From Halomonas sp. KG2 (GTDB lineage: Bacteria; Pseudomonadota; Gammaproteobacteria; Pseudomonadales; Halomonadaceae): 64,000 nt of DNA. A program made the translations under genes and the position numbers. The notes under the pieces are model-generated. The model was not told where the DNA came from. It did not search any database and saw nothing but the letters and a program-made list of their open reading frames with translations. The stretch covers positions 620,001-684,000 of the forward strand of contig CP098528.1 of assembly GCA_030440445.1 (NCBI GenBank), read 5' to 3'. Shown piece by piece: positions 10,048 to 18,074 of this stretch (its first letter is position 1; every line of letters starts with the position of its first letter).

Positions 10048-10827
10048 TTAAGAGGGATCCGGCCATTGATAGCGTTCTTCGCTGCTGAACGCTTCTTGCC
10101 ACTCGGAAAGGGGACGGGAAGCGTTTGCTTCTGGCGGCGGTGTTGTTGGCCGCTGGAGAAGACTGCGAAGAACGCCAAGCTGCTGTTGGGATATGAGCTG
10201 AGCGTACACTAAAGGGACCGCACCCAATTGCCAGAAAAGCCCCATTTGTTCAGCGGATAGCGCCTTCCAAGCGGGCTCATCAATTTGATATAGCGGCGCG
10301 CTGCCTTGATAGCCTTCTGGCTGCCAAGGCGTGAGCAGCTTGGCATTGGCCAATGCATCAAGCTGCTGTGCAACTCGCTTACAACCCGCTTCCCGCTGCT
10401 GGAGAAAAGCCAGTACTTGTTGGGGGAAGCTGGCTAGCTCGCCGTGTTGGTTAAAGAAAGGCTCGGCATCCAGGCGCGCCACCACAAAAGGCGAATGCTG
10501 GTCGATGCATAGCTTTTCAGGATATTCAGCATGCAGCCCGAAGGGGTGGCTTCGCAGGGCGGCGGGCACATACGCCGCGCGCCAGCCCCCTTGGCTATCG
10601 ACGATGAGATTTTGTTCATCGCGCAGCCCCAGTAGTGCGACGGCCTGCCAACCTGATGCTGTTTGGGTGAACCCAACTGGAAAACTAGCGGCCGCATGGC
10701 GTAACTCGGCTTCTGCTAGGCTTGCCTGGGTAATGTGCTGAGCAAAATGGTAGGCAGTAAAACGTTGCCACATCAAACCGCCGTGGCGCTTAACGTCAAG
10801 CGGCACCCAGTGGGCAGCGTGGGCCAT
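10048..10827 (-). CDS. SapC family protein
   Basis: A 259-residue soluble protein matching the SapC family (Pfam PF07277) in its N-terminal HWVPLDVKRHGGLMW and in the region LRSHPFGLHAEYPEKLCIDQHSP. The ATG at 10827 is preferred over a start 17 codons upstream because the family begins near this methionine and an AAGG site precedes it. In Campylobacter fetus, sapC precedes sapDEF, the type I secretion genes for S-layer proteins. Here the gene likewise leads a tolC-ABC-hlyD operon. The biochemical role of SapC is not established. The context suggests help in export or surface assembly of a large surface protein, which is inference. Confidence 0.8.
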   Translation of the reverse strand: MAHAAHWVPLDVKRHGGLMWQRFTAYHFAQHITQASLAEAELRHAAASFPVGFTQTASGWQAVALLGLRDEQNLIVDSQGGWRAAYVPAALRSHPFGLHAEYPEKLCIDQHSPFVVARLDAEPFFNQHGELASFPQQVLAFLQQREAGCKRVAQQLDALANAKLLTPWQPEGYQGSAPLYQIDEPAWKALSAEQMGLFWQLGAVPLVYAQLISQQQLGVLRSLLQRPTTPPPEANASRPLSEWQEAFSSEERYQWPDPS

Positions 10828-10885
10828 AGGAAAACCTTTGTGGTGGTGATAACAAGGCGGCCACCATACCAAGAACACGCGCTAA

Positions 10886-12058
10886 TCATTTACTTGAAGA
10901 GAGCCCACGCATGGCGATTAATCCAAGCACTGGGCCAGGCAGCAGCCACCAGATCACCCAGGGACCTTGGCTGGCCCATAGGGCAGTGACTAGGGCAATA
11001 GACGGAATCGTTAGGCCAAAGCCAATGGCATTCATCATGGCTAGCGCAGCGCCGAGACGCTCAGGTGGGGCGGCGGCTGACGCCAGCGCGGAAAACTGCG
11101 CCGAGTCGGCAATCACGCTAATCCCCCAAGTCCCTAACAGGGTGAGCAGTAGCCAGGGTGAAGTGCCACCTAAGAGTGGATAGAGCAAACAAAGCGTGCC
11201 GGAGGTCGCTAGCGCCACAACGGCCACTCGCGCACTGCCCACTCGGCGGCTCCAGCGGCCAGCCCAAACGCAGCCAGGTAAGCCCAACGCAATCACCGTA
11301 AAACTTAGCCATGGCTGAAGGCTAGGCGCTGCGCTTAGGCGTTCCAACTCTCTAGCAACTAAAAAAGGTACCAGCGCCCACAGGGCGTATAGCTCCCAGC
11401 AGTGACCAAAGTAGCCCAGTGCCGCAGCGCGGAAGTGTTTTTGCTTGAAGGCAGCCAGCCCTGCCCAGGGGCGTCCGCCGCTGGCTTTGGCGGGCAGGTG
11501 CGGCCCCACGCCTAGTTTAACAATCATCAGTGCGGCCAGCAGTGCCAGGGCAGAGGCCAGCAACAGCGGCCATTGCCATGGCAAGTGCAGCGTTAGCCCG
11601 CGCAGCAAGTGGGGCGAGGCAATGCCCAGTGTCAGCATACCGACCAACCAGCCCAACGCCGCGCCTGCGTTGTTGGGGGTCCAGCTCACCACCAACTTCA
11701 TACCGAGCGGATAAATACCGGCGAGACACAGCCCGACCAAAAAGCGTGCTACTACCGCTAAGCTGACGCTCTCGGCCACGCCAATAAACGCGGCATTAAT
11801 CAGCGCGCCTGCTACCGCAGAGATAGCGAACAAGTGGCTGGCACGGACGCGGTCGGCAAGGCCGGTGGTAGCAATCAACAGCGTGCCGGTAATAAAGCCT
11901 GCTTGTACCGCAATGGTGAGCAGCCCCAAGTCGCTTTCACTCAAGCCAACGGCCTGTTGAAGCGCCAGCCCAACGCCGTTAACACTGAACCAGAGCGATG
12001 TTCCAAACAGCTGGGCAATGACAATCGTGGCAAGCGGGTGACGGCTAAGCACGTTCAC
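10886..12058 (-). CDS. MFS transporter
   Basis: A 390-residue major facilitator protein with twelve predicted membrane segments. The N-terminal part reads LFGTSLWFSVNGV, and a loop between helices 2 and 3 (GLADRVRASH) stands where the family-A motif is expected. Substrate is not recognisable. The start is GTG; two in-frame GTG codons (12058 and 12052) compete. The GGAG site upstream is better spaced for 12052, which would remove two residues. It lies 58 bp upstream of sapC on the same strand, so it may be read with the secretion operon or simply precede it. It sits at the border between the secretion block and the restriction-modification block. Confidence 0.85.
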   Translation of the reverse strand: MNVLSRHPLATIVIAQLFGTSLWFSVNGVGLALQQAVGLSESDLGLLTIAVQAGFITGTLLIATTGLADRVRASHLFAISAVAGALINAAFIGVAESVSLAVVARFLVGLCLAGIYPLGMKLVVSWTPNNAGAALGWLVGMLTLGIASPHLLRGLTLHLPWQWPLLLASALALLAALMIVKLGVGPHLPAKASGGRPWAGLAAFKQKHFRAAALGYFGHCWELYALWALVPFLVARELERLSAAPSLQPWLSFTVIALGLPGCVWAGRWSRRVGSARVAVVALATSGTLCLLYPLLGGTSPWLLLTLLGTWGISVIADSAQFSALASAAAPPERLGAALAMMNAIGFGLTIPSIALVTALWASQGPWVIWWLLPGPVLGLIAMRGLSSSK

Positions 12059-12135
12059 GTCTCCATGGGAGTGGGTAGCGCGGTAAAGTGTTGCTGATCA
12101 AAGTGAGCGGGGCACAAGGTTTTCGATGAGTAGCA

Positions 12136-12528
12136 TTATTCCAAATCAATGGCGGCCACCATTTTTTGTAGCGCGCGGATGCGGCTGACTACCTTGTTCT
12201 TGTAGTCTTCTGATGTGTGGTAAGTGGAGGTGTCTTTCCAACTTTCAGCGGACAGCAACTCCTGTAAAAGCCAGCCCCTGACCATGACATAGTGTCTTGA
12301 ATCCAGCGCCAGCACTTTGACGGCCTCGACCGAGGCTGGCTGCTCCGGCTGTTCCAGTGCTGCTTGAATGCTGATCACCTTACGCCCGATTTCCAGCGCA
12401 TACTGATCCTGCTCGCTTAGTCCGTTAACCCCCTGAGGATCTTCTTTATTCAGGGTAAACAATGTCAGCAGGGCGGTGGTGGCGAGTATCGCTAGCAACA
12501 ATGCGGTGACTGGCTTCATGTGGCGCAT
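12136..12528 (-). CDS. Small single-pass membrane protein of unknown function in the restriction operon
   Basis: A 130-residue protein not assigned to a family. Residues about 5-22 form one hydrophobic helix after a basic start (MRHMK), and the rest is polar and mostly helical, predicted to face the periplasm or cytoplasm as an anchored domain. The ATG at 12528 was chosen because it follows the metallopeptidase stop by one base and has an AGAGG site about nine bases upstream; an earlier start would overlap that gene in another frame. It is the last gene of the hsd operon. Its position suggests association with the restriction cassette, but no function can be assigned. Confidence 0.65.
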   Translation of the reverse strand: MRHMKPVTALLLAILATTALLTLFTLNKEDPQGVNGLSEQDQYALEIGRKVISIQAALEQPEQPASVEAVKVLALDSRHYVMVRGWLLQELLSAESWKDTSTYHTSEDYKNKVVSRIRALQKMVAAIDLE

Positions 12529-12529
12529 T

Positions 12530-13240
12530 TCACCAGACCTCTGCTGCCAAAGGTAGGGCATTCAGTTCATCTCGAGCCTCGCGCCAAACGGGGTAATGTT
12601 GATCCAGTAGAGAGATAAAGCGCTCATTGTGAGTCGGCTCAATCAGGTGGGCCATTTCGTGGACGATGATATATTCCAGTAGGTCTCTGGGCTTTTTTAC
12701 CAGCTCGGTATTTATTCGGATGTTGCCCGCTCGGTGGTTACAGCTACCCCATTTGGTTTTCATGCGCTGAAGATAGTAGCGGTTGACGGTGACTCCCAAC
12801 TTCGATTCCCATCGCAGGATCAGTGGCGGTACTGCCTCGTGGAGCAGGCGTTTGTGCCACTCATGCATGACTTGAGCGCGTTTTTCGGGGCTGCTATCGG
12901 GCCGAACCCTTAGCGTGATACGTTTGTGGTCGAGCTTGATGTTGGGGCGGGCTTCTTTCTCTTCGACGTTCAACAAATAACGGCGGCCCCAGAGATAGTG
13001 ACTCTCTCGCTTAATAAATTTTCGGGGCGTTTCCCTATCCTGCAGCTGGAGCTTGGACTGCTGACTGCGAATCCAGCCCAGTTTTGAAATCGCATAGGCG
13101 CGGGCCACCTCAAGACGTGTGTTGTCAGGCGCCACTAACGTCACCCGGCCTTCCGGTGGATGAACGGATAGGTGAACATTGCGCACCGCCTTGCGGGTAA
13201 CGGCTATGTGGATATCGCCGAGTTCGATAGTTTCGATCAT
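12530..13240 (-). CDS. YgjP-like (DUF45) zinc metallopeptidase of the hsd operon
   Basis: A 236-residue protein of the YgjP/M48-like metallopeptidase family. The zinc site is visible as HEMAH (residues 194-198) with a third ligand candidate His204 (EPTHNERF). The preceding [18 protein letters not shown] block is the usual family signature. Such genes commonly sit directly after hsdR in type I restriction loci. Here the start overlaps the hsdR stop by 4 bp (ATGA), showing translational coupling. Its substrate is unknown. A plausible role is protease control of the restriction complex, analogous in idea to ClpXP control of HsdR, but that is inference from context. Confidence 0.88.
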   Translation of the reverse strand: MIETIELGDIHIAVTRKAVRNVHLSVHPPEGRVTLVAPDNTRLEVARAYAISKLGWIRSQQSKLQLQDRETPRKFIKRESHYLWGRRYLLNVEEKEARPNIKLDHKRITLRVRPDSSPEKRAQVMHEWHKRLLHEAVPPLILRWESKLGVTVNRYYLQRMKTKWGSCNHRAGNIRINTELVKKPRDLLEYIIVHEMAHLIEPTHNERFISLLDQHYPVWREARDELNALPLAAEVW

Positions 13241-16200
13241 GCGTAGCCGTTCATATTTTTGATCAGGTCAAACACCGCTTCGGTAGCGTCGCTGTTGCGA
13301 TTAAGCAGCGGGTAGAGCACGTTAAGCACTTGTCGCTCCTTAACCTCATCGCCCTTCCAGTGTGCGGGCACTTGCTCACGCATGGTGGCATCAAGGCGAA
13401 GCGCCAGCTGAGCCCAGGGGTCTATGTATTGCGGCGGCTTTTCGGCCAGTTCCTTATCATCGACCGATTCAGGTGCCAGATGGGGCAAGTTTCTGAACAG
13501 TACCACGGCTTCAGGCTTATCTTTCAGTACGCTTGGCAGCTCATTTGACGCTTGTCCTGCGCTCATTTTTTTGGCGAGTTCTTCGGCACGCTCCAGAAAC
13601 TCCTTGTAAGACGCCGTCTCAGAACGCCACTCTGCGATTAAGTCGTTTAGCAGCGTCGACATTTCTTCGTAAAAGCGTGGGTCGGTCAACTGTTCGCGGA
13701 TAATGGTTTTGCGCACATTGTTGATGATGCCTTCTGCCACCGCATTGTTCGAAAGCTTACCTTTGGCATTGAGCTTCTGGGCAATCGCATCATGAATACC
13801 AGTGTTTACAATCAGCTCCACCAGCGAGTAGGAATCCACCGCGCCCATATTGCTTGCAGGATCAGCCTGAATATAGGTGTTGATGAGGTGGCGCATGTCC
13901 GCTTCAAAGGGCTTGATATCCAGCTCTTCACCGGAATGGCGTTTAATGGCGTCGCGCACTTCGCTGTAGAACGCCACTTCGTCGTTCAGCCGCTGTATGT
14001 CGCTCTCGGAATAGCCCGCTTCGTTCATGTGCTGGCTGATGTTGGCAAAAGCGCGCACACAGCTGGTGACTGCCTTGTAAAATGAAATCCGCAGCGTCTC
14101 CGTGTTGTCTAGCGCCTCGGGGTTGTAGGCCTCTCCACAGAAATAGTGGATATGCTGTTCGATATCTTTGGGGGGCGGTACCGGGTCGCAGAGGTAGTGG
14201 AGTGCCTCGCGGGCAGTGTCCAGTGTCTCACGTCCTTCTTTCAGCCAATCTTTCAGTTCGATATTGTTCTCAGCCGCACCGCCGTCATCAAGATCCAGCT
14301 CGTCCGAGCTATAGACCGCGATGGCGTTCTGCACATCACCGAACAGCTGCTTGAAATCGACAATATGGCCATAGTCCTTGTCGTCGCCATCCAGACGATT
14401 CGTGCGGCAGATAGCTTGGAACAGGTTGTGATCGTGCAGTTCGTTATCCAGGTAAATATAGGTGCAGGTGGGTGCGTCAAAGCCGGTGAGTAGTTTGCTT
14501 ACCACGATCAACAGTTTGCAATTGGCCGGTTCTTCCTTGAAGCGGCGTTTCAATTCATTTTCGTATTGCTGGGTGGACTGGCCATCTTTCAAGACATACT
14601 GCTTGTAGGTATCAAACTTATAGCGCTCACCACTGTGTTCCGATTCGCGAGAGATGGCGTTGTGGTTGGGATCGAAGGACGTGATGATTCCGCAGTATTT
14701 GCCAAAATACGTGTTGTGAAATAGTCGAAAATAATGGCAGGCATCATAGATCGAGGCTGCCACCAGCATGGCAGTGCCTCGGTGGTTGTTTAGGCGCGGC
14801 TTGCGGCTAAAATCCTCAATGATATTGGCAATGATGCGTTCCTTACGCTCCTTAGCACTCATCAGGTGTTCCAACGTCGCCCACTTGTTGCGCAAGATTG
14901 CCTTTTGATAGTTATTCAGGTTCTTGGTGGCGTGCTCAAACCAAGCATCCACGGCTTCTTGTGAAGTTAGTCGCTGGGGCACATCCCGAGCTTCATATTT
15001 CAAATCCAAAACGACTTTATCGGCTACCGCCTCGGGAAACTTATAGGTATGAATGTAAGTGCCGAACACCTCGCGGGTAGTCTGTTTGTCTTTGCGCAGC
15101 AGGGGCGTACCGGTAAAGCCGATAAAAATGGCATCCGCCAGCCAGCGCTTCATCTGTTTGTTCAGGTGGCCACCTTGGGTGCGGTGGCACTCGTCCACGA
15201 ACACATAAAAGCGCCCCTGAACCTGCGGTGGCTCGCCTTTAAAGTCAGATGGGTCAAACTTATGCACCAGGGCGCACAGTAGGCGGGGCGTGCTGGCGCT
15301 CAACTTTTCGACAAACTGGGCGCGGGAGTTTATGCGTGGGGAGGGCGCGTCTTCGCCCACCACGCCAGCGTTGCGCATGACGCCGACAATCTGCTGATCC
15401 AACTCATCCCGGTCGGTCACCACCAGAATGCGCCCCTCTGGATCATGCTCCAGTAGCCATTTGGCCAGTAGCACCATTAGGATGCTCTTACCTCTGCCCT
15501 GGGTGTGCCAGATCACGCCGCCTTCGCGCTTGGCTACCCGGACCTGTGCTGCCTTGATCCCGAAGTACTGGTGCGGGCGCGGTACCTTTTTCTGCCCGGC
15601 ATCGAAGATCACGAAGTTACGCATTACATCCAGCAACCGCTCCTTGCAGCAGAGTTGCGCCAGTGGCAGATCCAGCAGTGTACCTGGGCTAATTTCCTCT
15701 GAGCGCTCCTCGTTCTTCCATTGAACAAAGAACTGCTCCGGGGTGCCGGTAGTGCCATAACGCAGGCCCTGGGAATCGCTGCCCGCCAACAGCAACTGCG
15801 AGGTGCTGAAAAACGCCTCGTTGAACAGCGGCTCTTGGTTGGTTATCAACTGACGAACGCCGTCAGCGGCCTCTACCGAGCTGCGCTTGAGTTCAATGAC
15901 TGCCACCGCCAAACCGTTAAGGTAAAGCACAATATCAGGCCGCCGCTCATGTCCGCCCTTGAGGGTGACTTCCTCGGCCAGCGCGAAATCGTTGTTTTCG
16001 GGGTGCTCCCAGTCGATCAAGTGCACATCTTCATGGGGCTTACCAGGTGAAAGAAGCACTTTTACCGGGTAGCGCAGCAGGCTGTAGGTGCGCATATTGG
16101 CCTGGTAGAGCCCCACCCCAGTAACATCGGCGGCGGCTTCCAGCTTTTGTAGGGCCTGTGCGATATGGGCGTCCGAGTAACCTCGCGCCTGCAGGCTGGC

Positions 16201-16353
16201 GCGCAGCAGCGCGGGCTCTATAGCGCGGTTATTCCCCCGTTTGCTCCAGTCACCCAGGTATTGATAGCCTAGCCCACCGTCTTTCTCAGACTGAGTAAAC
16301 AGCGTTACTACGCGGTGCTGGGTTTCACGTTCTGGGCGAGGGTTTACAGCCAT
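13237..16353 (-). CDS. hsdR: Type I restriction endonuclease subunit R
   Basis: A 1038-residue motor and nuclease subunit that translocates DNA and cuts it at a distance, acting only in complex with HsdM and HsdS. The N-terminal nuclease has the PD-(D/E)xK pattern: Asp140 in RRPDIVLYL, then Glu154 and Lys156 in VIELK. The helicase part has a Walker A-like HTQGRGKSI (about 278-286), a DECH box ([12 protein letters not shown]) and later motifs such as GFTGTPLL and [15 protein letters not shown] helical C-terminal domain follows. The length and motifs are those of an intact subunit. It starts 3 bp after the winged-helix gene and overlaps the metallopeptidase gene, so it is deep in the operon. 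Confidence 0.95.
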   Translation of the reverse strand: MAVNPRPERETQHRVVTLFTQSEKDGGLGYQYLGDWSKRGNNRAIEPALLRASLQARGYSDAHIAQALQKLEAAADVTGVGLYQANMRTYSLLRYPVKVLLSPGKPHEDVHLIDWEHPENNDFALAEEVTLKGGHERRPDIVLYLNGLAVAVIELKRSSVEAADGVRQLITNQEPLFNEAFFSTSQLLLAGSDSQGLRYGTTGTPEQFFVQWKNEERSEEISPGTLLDLPLAQLCCKERLLDVMRNFVIFDAGQKKVPRPHQYFGIKAAQVRVAKREGGVIWHTQGRGKSILMVLLAKWLLEHDPEGRILVVTDRDELDQQIVGVMRNAGVVGEDAPSPRINSRAQFVEKLSASTPRLLCALVHKFDPSDFKGEPPQVQGRFYVFVDECHRTQGGHLNKQMKRWLADAIFIGFTGTPLLRKDKQTTREVFGTYIHTYKFPEAVADKVVLDLKYEARDVPQRLTSQEAVDAWFEHATKNLNNYQKAILRNKWATLEHLMSAKERKERIIANIIEDFSRKPRLNNHRGTAMLVAASIYDACHYFRLFHNTYFGKYCGIITSFDPNHNAISRESEHSGERYKFDTYKQYVLKDGQSTQQYENELKRRFKEEPANCKLLIVVSKLLTGFDAPTCTYIYLDNELHDHNLFQAICRTNRLDGDDKDYGHIVDFKQLFGDVQNAIAVYSSDELDLDDGGAAENNIELKDWLKEGRETLDTAREALHYLCDPVPPPKDIEQHIHYFCGEAYNPEALDNTETLRISFYKAVTSCVRAFANISQHMNEAGYSESDIQRLNDEVAFYSEVRDAIKRHSGEELDIKPFEADMRHLINTYIQADPASNMGAVDSYSLVELIVNTGIHDAIAQKLNAKGKLSNNAVAEGIINNVRKTIIREQLTDPRFYEEMSTLLNDLIAEWRSETASYKEFLERAEELAKKMSAGQASNELPSVLKDKPEAVVLFRNLPHLAPESVDDKELAEKPPQYIDPWAQLALRLDATMREQVPAHWKGDEVKERQVLNVLYPLLNRNSDATEAVFDLIKNMNGYA

Positions 16354-16356
16354 GAA

Positions 16357-16674
16357 TTATCCCTTGTTGTTTTGTTGTTGAAGCCATGCTTGGCCAGCGG
16401 CCGTTAGGCGGTATTTTTGTAGGCGGCTATTAGGTTTGTCTGGGATCGTATACTCAATTAACCCCTGCTCCAGAGCCGGATCGATATAGTGCTTGCGCAC
16501 ATGAGTACGATCCTTGAGTTTTAGGTGTTCCCTGAGGCTAGCATTCGAGAGTTCACCTTCTTCTGCCAACAGTCCCAGCAACCTCTCCACTGGTGGAGTG
16601 ACTGGTGGAGTGACTGGTGGAGTGACTTGGTCGGTCACTTTCCCGGGCCACTCTGCTTCCGGCCGCAAGATCAC
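16357..16674 (-). CDS. Stand-alone winged-helix protein with VTPP repeats (RecG/AlbA_2-type C-terminal domain)
   Basis: A 105-residue protein. The N-terminal third carries repeated VTPP units. The rest (LLAEEGELSNASLRE, then LKDRTHVRKHYIDPALEQGL and TIPDKPNSRLQKYRLT) matches the winged-helix domain usually found at the C-terminus of AlbA_2/RecG-like or Fic proteins. Here it stands alone. The start is weak: a GTG at 16674 without a clear ribosome site, and the frame stays open upstream to a stop near 16770. So it may be a detached remnant of a larger protein, or a small DNA-binding regulator. It lies 3 bp before hsdR, which favours co-expression and a possible regulatory role. Confidence 0.65.
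   Translation of the reverse strand: MILRPEAEWPGKVTDQVTPPVTPPVTPPVERLLGLLAEEGELSNASLREHLKLKDRTHVRKHYIDPALEQGLIEYTIPDKPNSRLQKYRLTAAGQAWLQQQNNKG
16589..16624. repeat. Three perfect tandem copies of a 12-bp coding repeat
   Basis: The unit ACTGGTGGAGTG occurs three times end to end inside the winged-helix gene and encodes the VTPP units on the minus strand. As the unit is a multiple of three, gain or loss of copies would lengthen or shorten the N-terminal arm by four residues without breaking the frame. Confidence 0.95.
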
Positions 16675-16779
16675 CGCGCTGAACTTTTTCGTTCGCAGGG
16701 TGTAAATAATTCTTTGTTTTATATGCTTTTTTGTTGATTTTGATGCGGTTTGAGCCCCTTGCCACCTTTAAAAGCCGAC

Positions 16780-16808
16780 TTGACAATTTGCCATATCGCT
16801 CTTATTCT
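16780..16808 (+). promoter_or_regulatory. Sigma-70-type promoter of a candidate antisense small RNA
   Basis: A perfect -35 hexamer TTGACA (16780-16785) is followed after 17 bp by TATTCT (16803-16808), a 4-of-6 match to the -10 consensus. It faces the plus strand, against all surrounding genes. The only thing downstream on that strand is a short hairpin-rich stretch ending in a terminator. Confidence 0.6.
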
Positions 16809-16814
16809 CACAGT

Positions 16815-16886
16815 CACTCATCCGCCTGATGCGGAAGGAGCATACGAAGCCCTGCAGCAGAAATGTTGCGGGGCTTCAGTCTTTTT
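16815..16886 (+). ncRNA. Candidate small RNA with intrinsic terminator, antisense within the hsd operon
   Basis: Downstream of the plus-strand promoter lies a small hairpin, TCCGC-CTGAT-GCGGA (16821-16835), then an unpaired AAGGAG. A strong hairpin follows: 14 pairs including two G-T wobbles, arms 16846-16859 and 16864-16877, closed by a GAAA loop, then a T-run at 16882-16886. On the minus strand the hairpin has no T-run, so it is not the terminator of the gene ending at 16876. The transcript would be about 70 nt and overlaps the last bases of that gene in antisense. A 19-codon reading frame starting ATGCGG inside it has no supporting ribosome site. No known RNA family was recognised. Confidence 0.45.
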
Positions 16887-17370
16887 GATTGCGCCAAAAA
16901 GCATCTCGCTCTTTCTCGAAAGCACTGATGCGGCTTGATCTAAGGTTAGAGTAGGCGGTTTTCAGTACATAGTAATCTCGTCGCTTGCCGAGAATCACCG
17001 CGAAATCCCACTCCTCTGCCCAAATGACCACATGGGTGTCCCGTCCACGTTGGTTTTCCCACCAACTGATACCGTCTTGCTCAGCATCAGCGCCCTGAAT
17101 GGCCCAAGTAATCCATCGGATTCTTTCGCAGCGCCGGAGGTCTGGTACTCTCTCTTCCTCGTTTCGATTGCCAGGATGGGGTGCCTCAGAAATTACGTGC
17201 CAGAAGCTGAAGTGCTTGCCTCGGCTCTCGGGTCGATAGGGAGCAGATACATTGCATCCTCGAAAAGTCACATCAGGCCTGACAAAGCTTTCCAGAAAGG
17301 CCTCGTAAATCGCTTCCTCGTACGATTGCCAATCCCCTTCGATCAGCAAGAGTGCGGGTGGCTCGCTCAT
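16876..17370 (-). CDS. Hypothetical protein resembling BECR-fold (PBECR-type) nucleases
   Basis: A 164-residue protein with no firm family call. The pattern HFSFWHVISE, PDLRRCERIRWITWAI, then WWENQRG, WDFAVILGKRRDYYVLKTAYS resembles small phage-linked proteins grouped with Barnase/EndoU/Colicin/RelE-like nucleases, where a His, Arg and a C-terminal Lys-Thr form the likely active site. This is recalled family pattern, not a search result. The ATG at 17370 overlaps the DUF3800 stop by 4 bp (ATGA) and is preferred to one seven codons upstream. It sits between the specificity and restriction genes, so an RNA-cleaving effector or toxin co-transcribed with the system is one possibility. Confidence 0.55.
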   Translation of the reverse strand: MSEPPALLLIEGDWQSYEEAIYEAFLESFVRPDVTFRGCNVSAPYRPESRGKHFSFWHVISEAPHPGNRNEEERVPDLRRCERIRWITWAIQGADAEQDGISWWENQRGRDTHVVIWAEEWDFAVILGKRRDYYVLKTAYSNLRSSRISAFEKERDAFWRNQKD

Positions 17371-18074
17371 GCAGCCTCCTGGGCACGCCAAACAAACAGA
17401 TTGAATTTACGAGCGCCAGGTGGTGTGGATTGTGTCAGTGATAAACCGCTTCGATCTTTAACATGCTGGATTAACGATTGTTTTGCTTGGCTGCACTCAA
17501 TACCACGAGCATGATGGGAAATTACGCCTGCCAAAACATCCGCCATCTGAACCAACAGTACATCGTGAGAGCGTACCGCCTCAATGCTCTCAATTCGCTG
17601 ATTATTAAAGTCATAATGGGCGTTACATAGCACGTCGTGTACTTTTTTTAATTTAACGTTGCTATGTATATCCTTGATGTCCACGAATATCCGGAAGACA
17701 TGCTGGTCGTTGATCATTCTTGTCAGCAGCAACCACCACATTTTGTAATAAAAATCATCGTGATTTTGATCGAACTTAGCATGTTCAAGTTTCTGCTTAT
17801 CTGGAACCACTACTCCTCGAAAGCCTAGCGCTGGCTCATCGAAAAACAGAGAGATCAGGTCTCTATAAAATCCGAGCGTGGACGGAGATACGTGAGTCCA
17901 TTTAATTTCCCGAGTAGGCAGAATGCTGTGATGTTTTTTTAACGCTTTAATGACTCTGCCGATTTGTTTGCGTTTGGCCGCAGGGCAGGAAACTGCTCCT
18001 AGCACCATTGCCGAGTGGTGGTCGTTCTCCAAATGGCAGGATTCGTCGCAATAGATATGGACGCGTTCATTCAT
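17367..18074 (-). CDS. DUF3800 domain protein
   Basis: A 235-residue protein of the DUF3800 family. The N-terminal strand HIYCDESCHLEN holds the conserved Asp-Glu pair, a central FRIFVDIKD gives another acidic strand, and QMADVLAGVI near the C-terminus holds the last conserved Asp. This layout suggests an RNase H-like fold with a metal-binding acidic cluster. DUF3800 genes recur in defence islands, but their activity is not established. It overlaps hsdS and the next gene by 4 bp each, so it is a fixed part of this operon and not a chance neighbour. Confidence 0.8.
   Translation of the reverse strand: MNERVHIYCDESCHLENDHHSAMVLGAVSCPAAKRKQIGRVIKALKKHHSILPTREIKWTHVSPSTLGFYRDLISLFFDEPALGFRGVVVPDKQKLEHAKFDQNHDDFYYKMWWLLLTRMINDQHVFRIFVDIKDIHSNVKLKKVHDVLCNAHYDFNNQRIESIEAVRSHDVLLVQMADVLAGVISHHARGIECSQAKQSLIQHVKDRSGLSLTQSTPPGARKFNLFVWRAQEAA

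Noticed and set aside
16848..16880. Hairpin as terminator of the BECR-like gene
   Set aside because: On the minus strand there is no T-run after the stem; the T-run is only on the plus strand, so it ends a plus-strand transcript.
16824..16883. 19-codon peptide (starting ATGCGG) inside the candidate small RNA
   Set aside because: No ribosome site upstream, since its ATG is inside the first hairpin, and it runs through the terminator stem.
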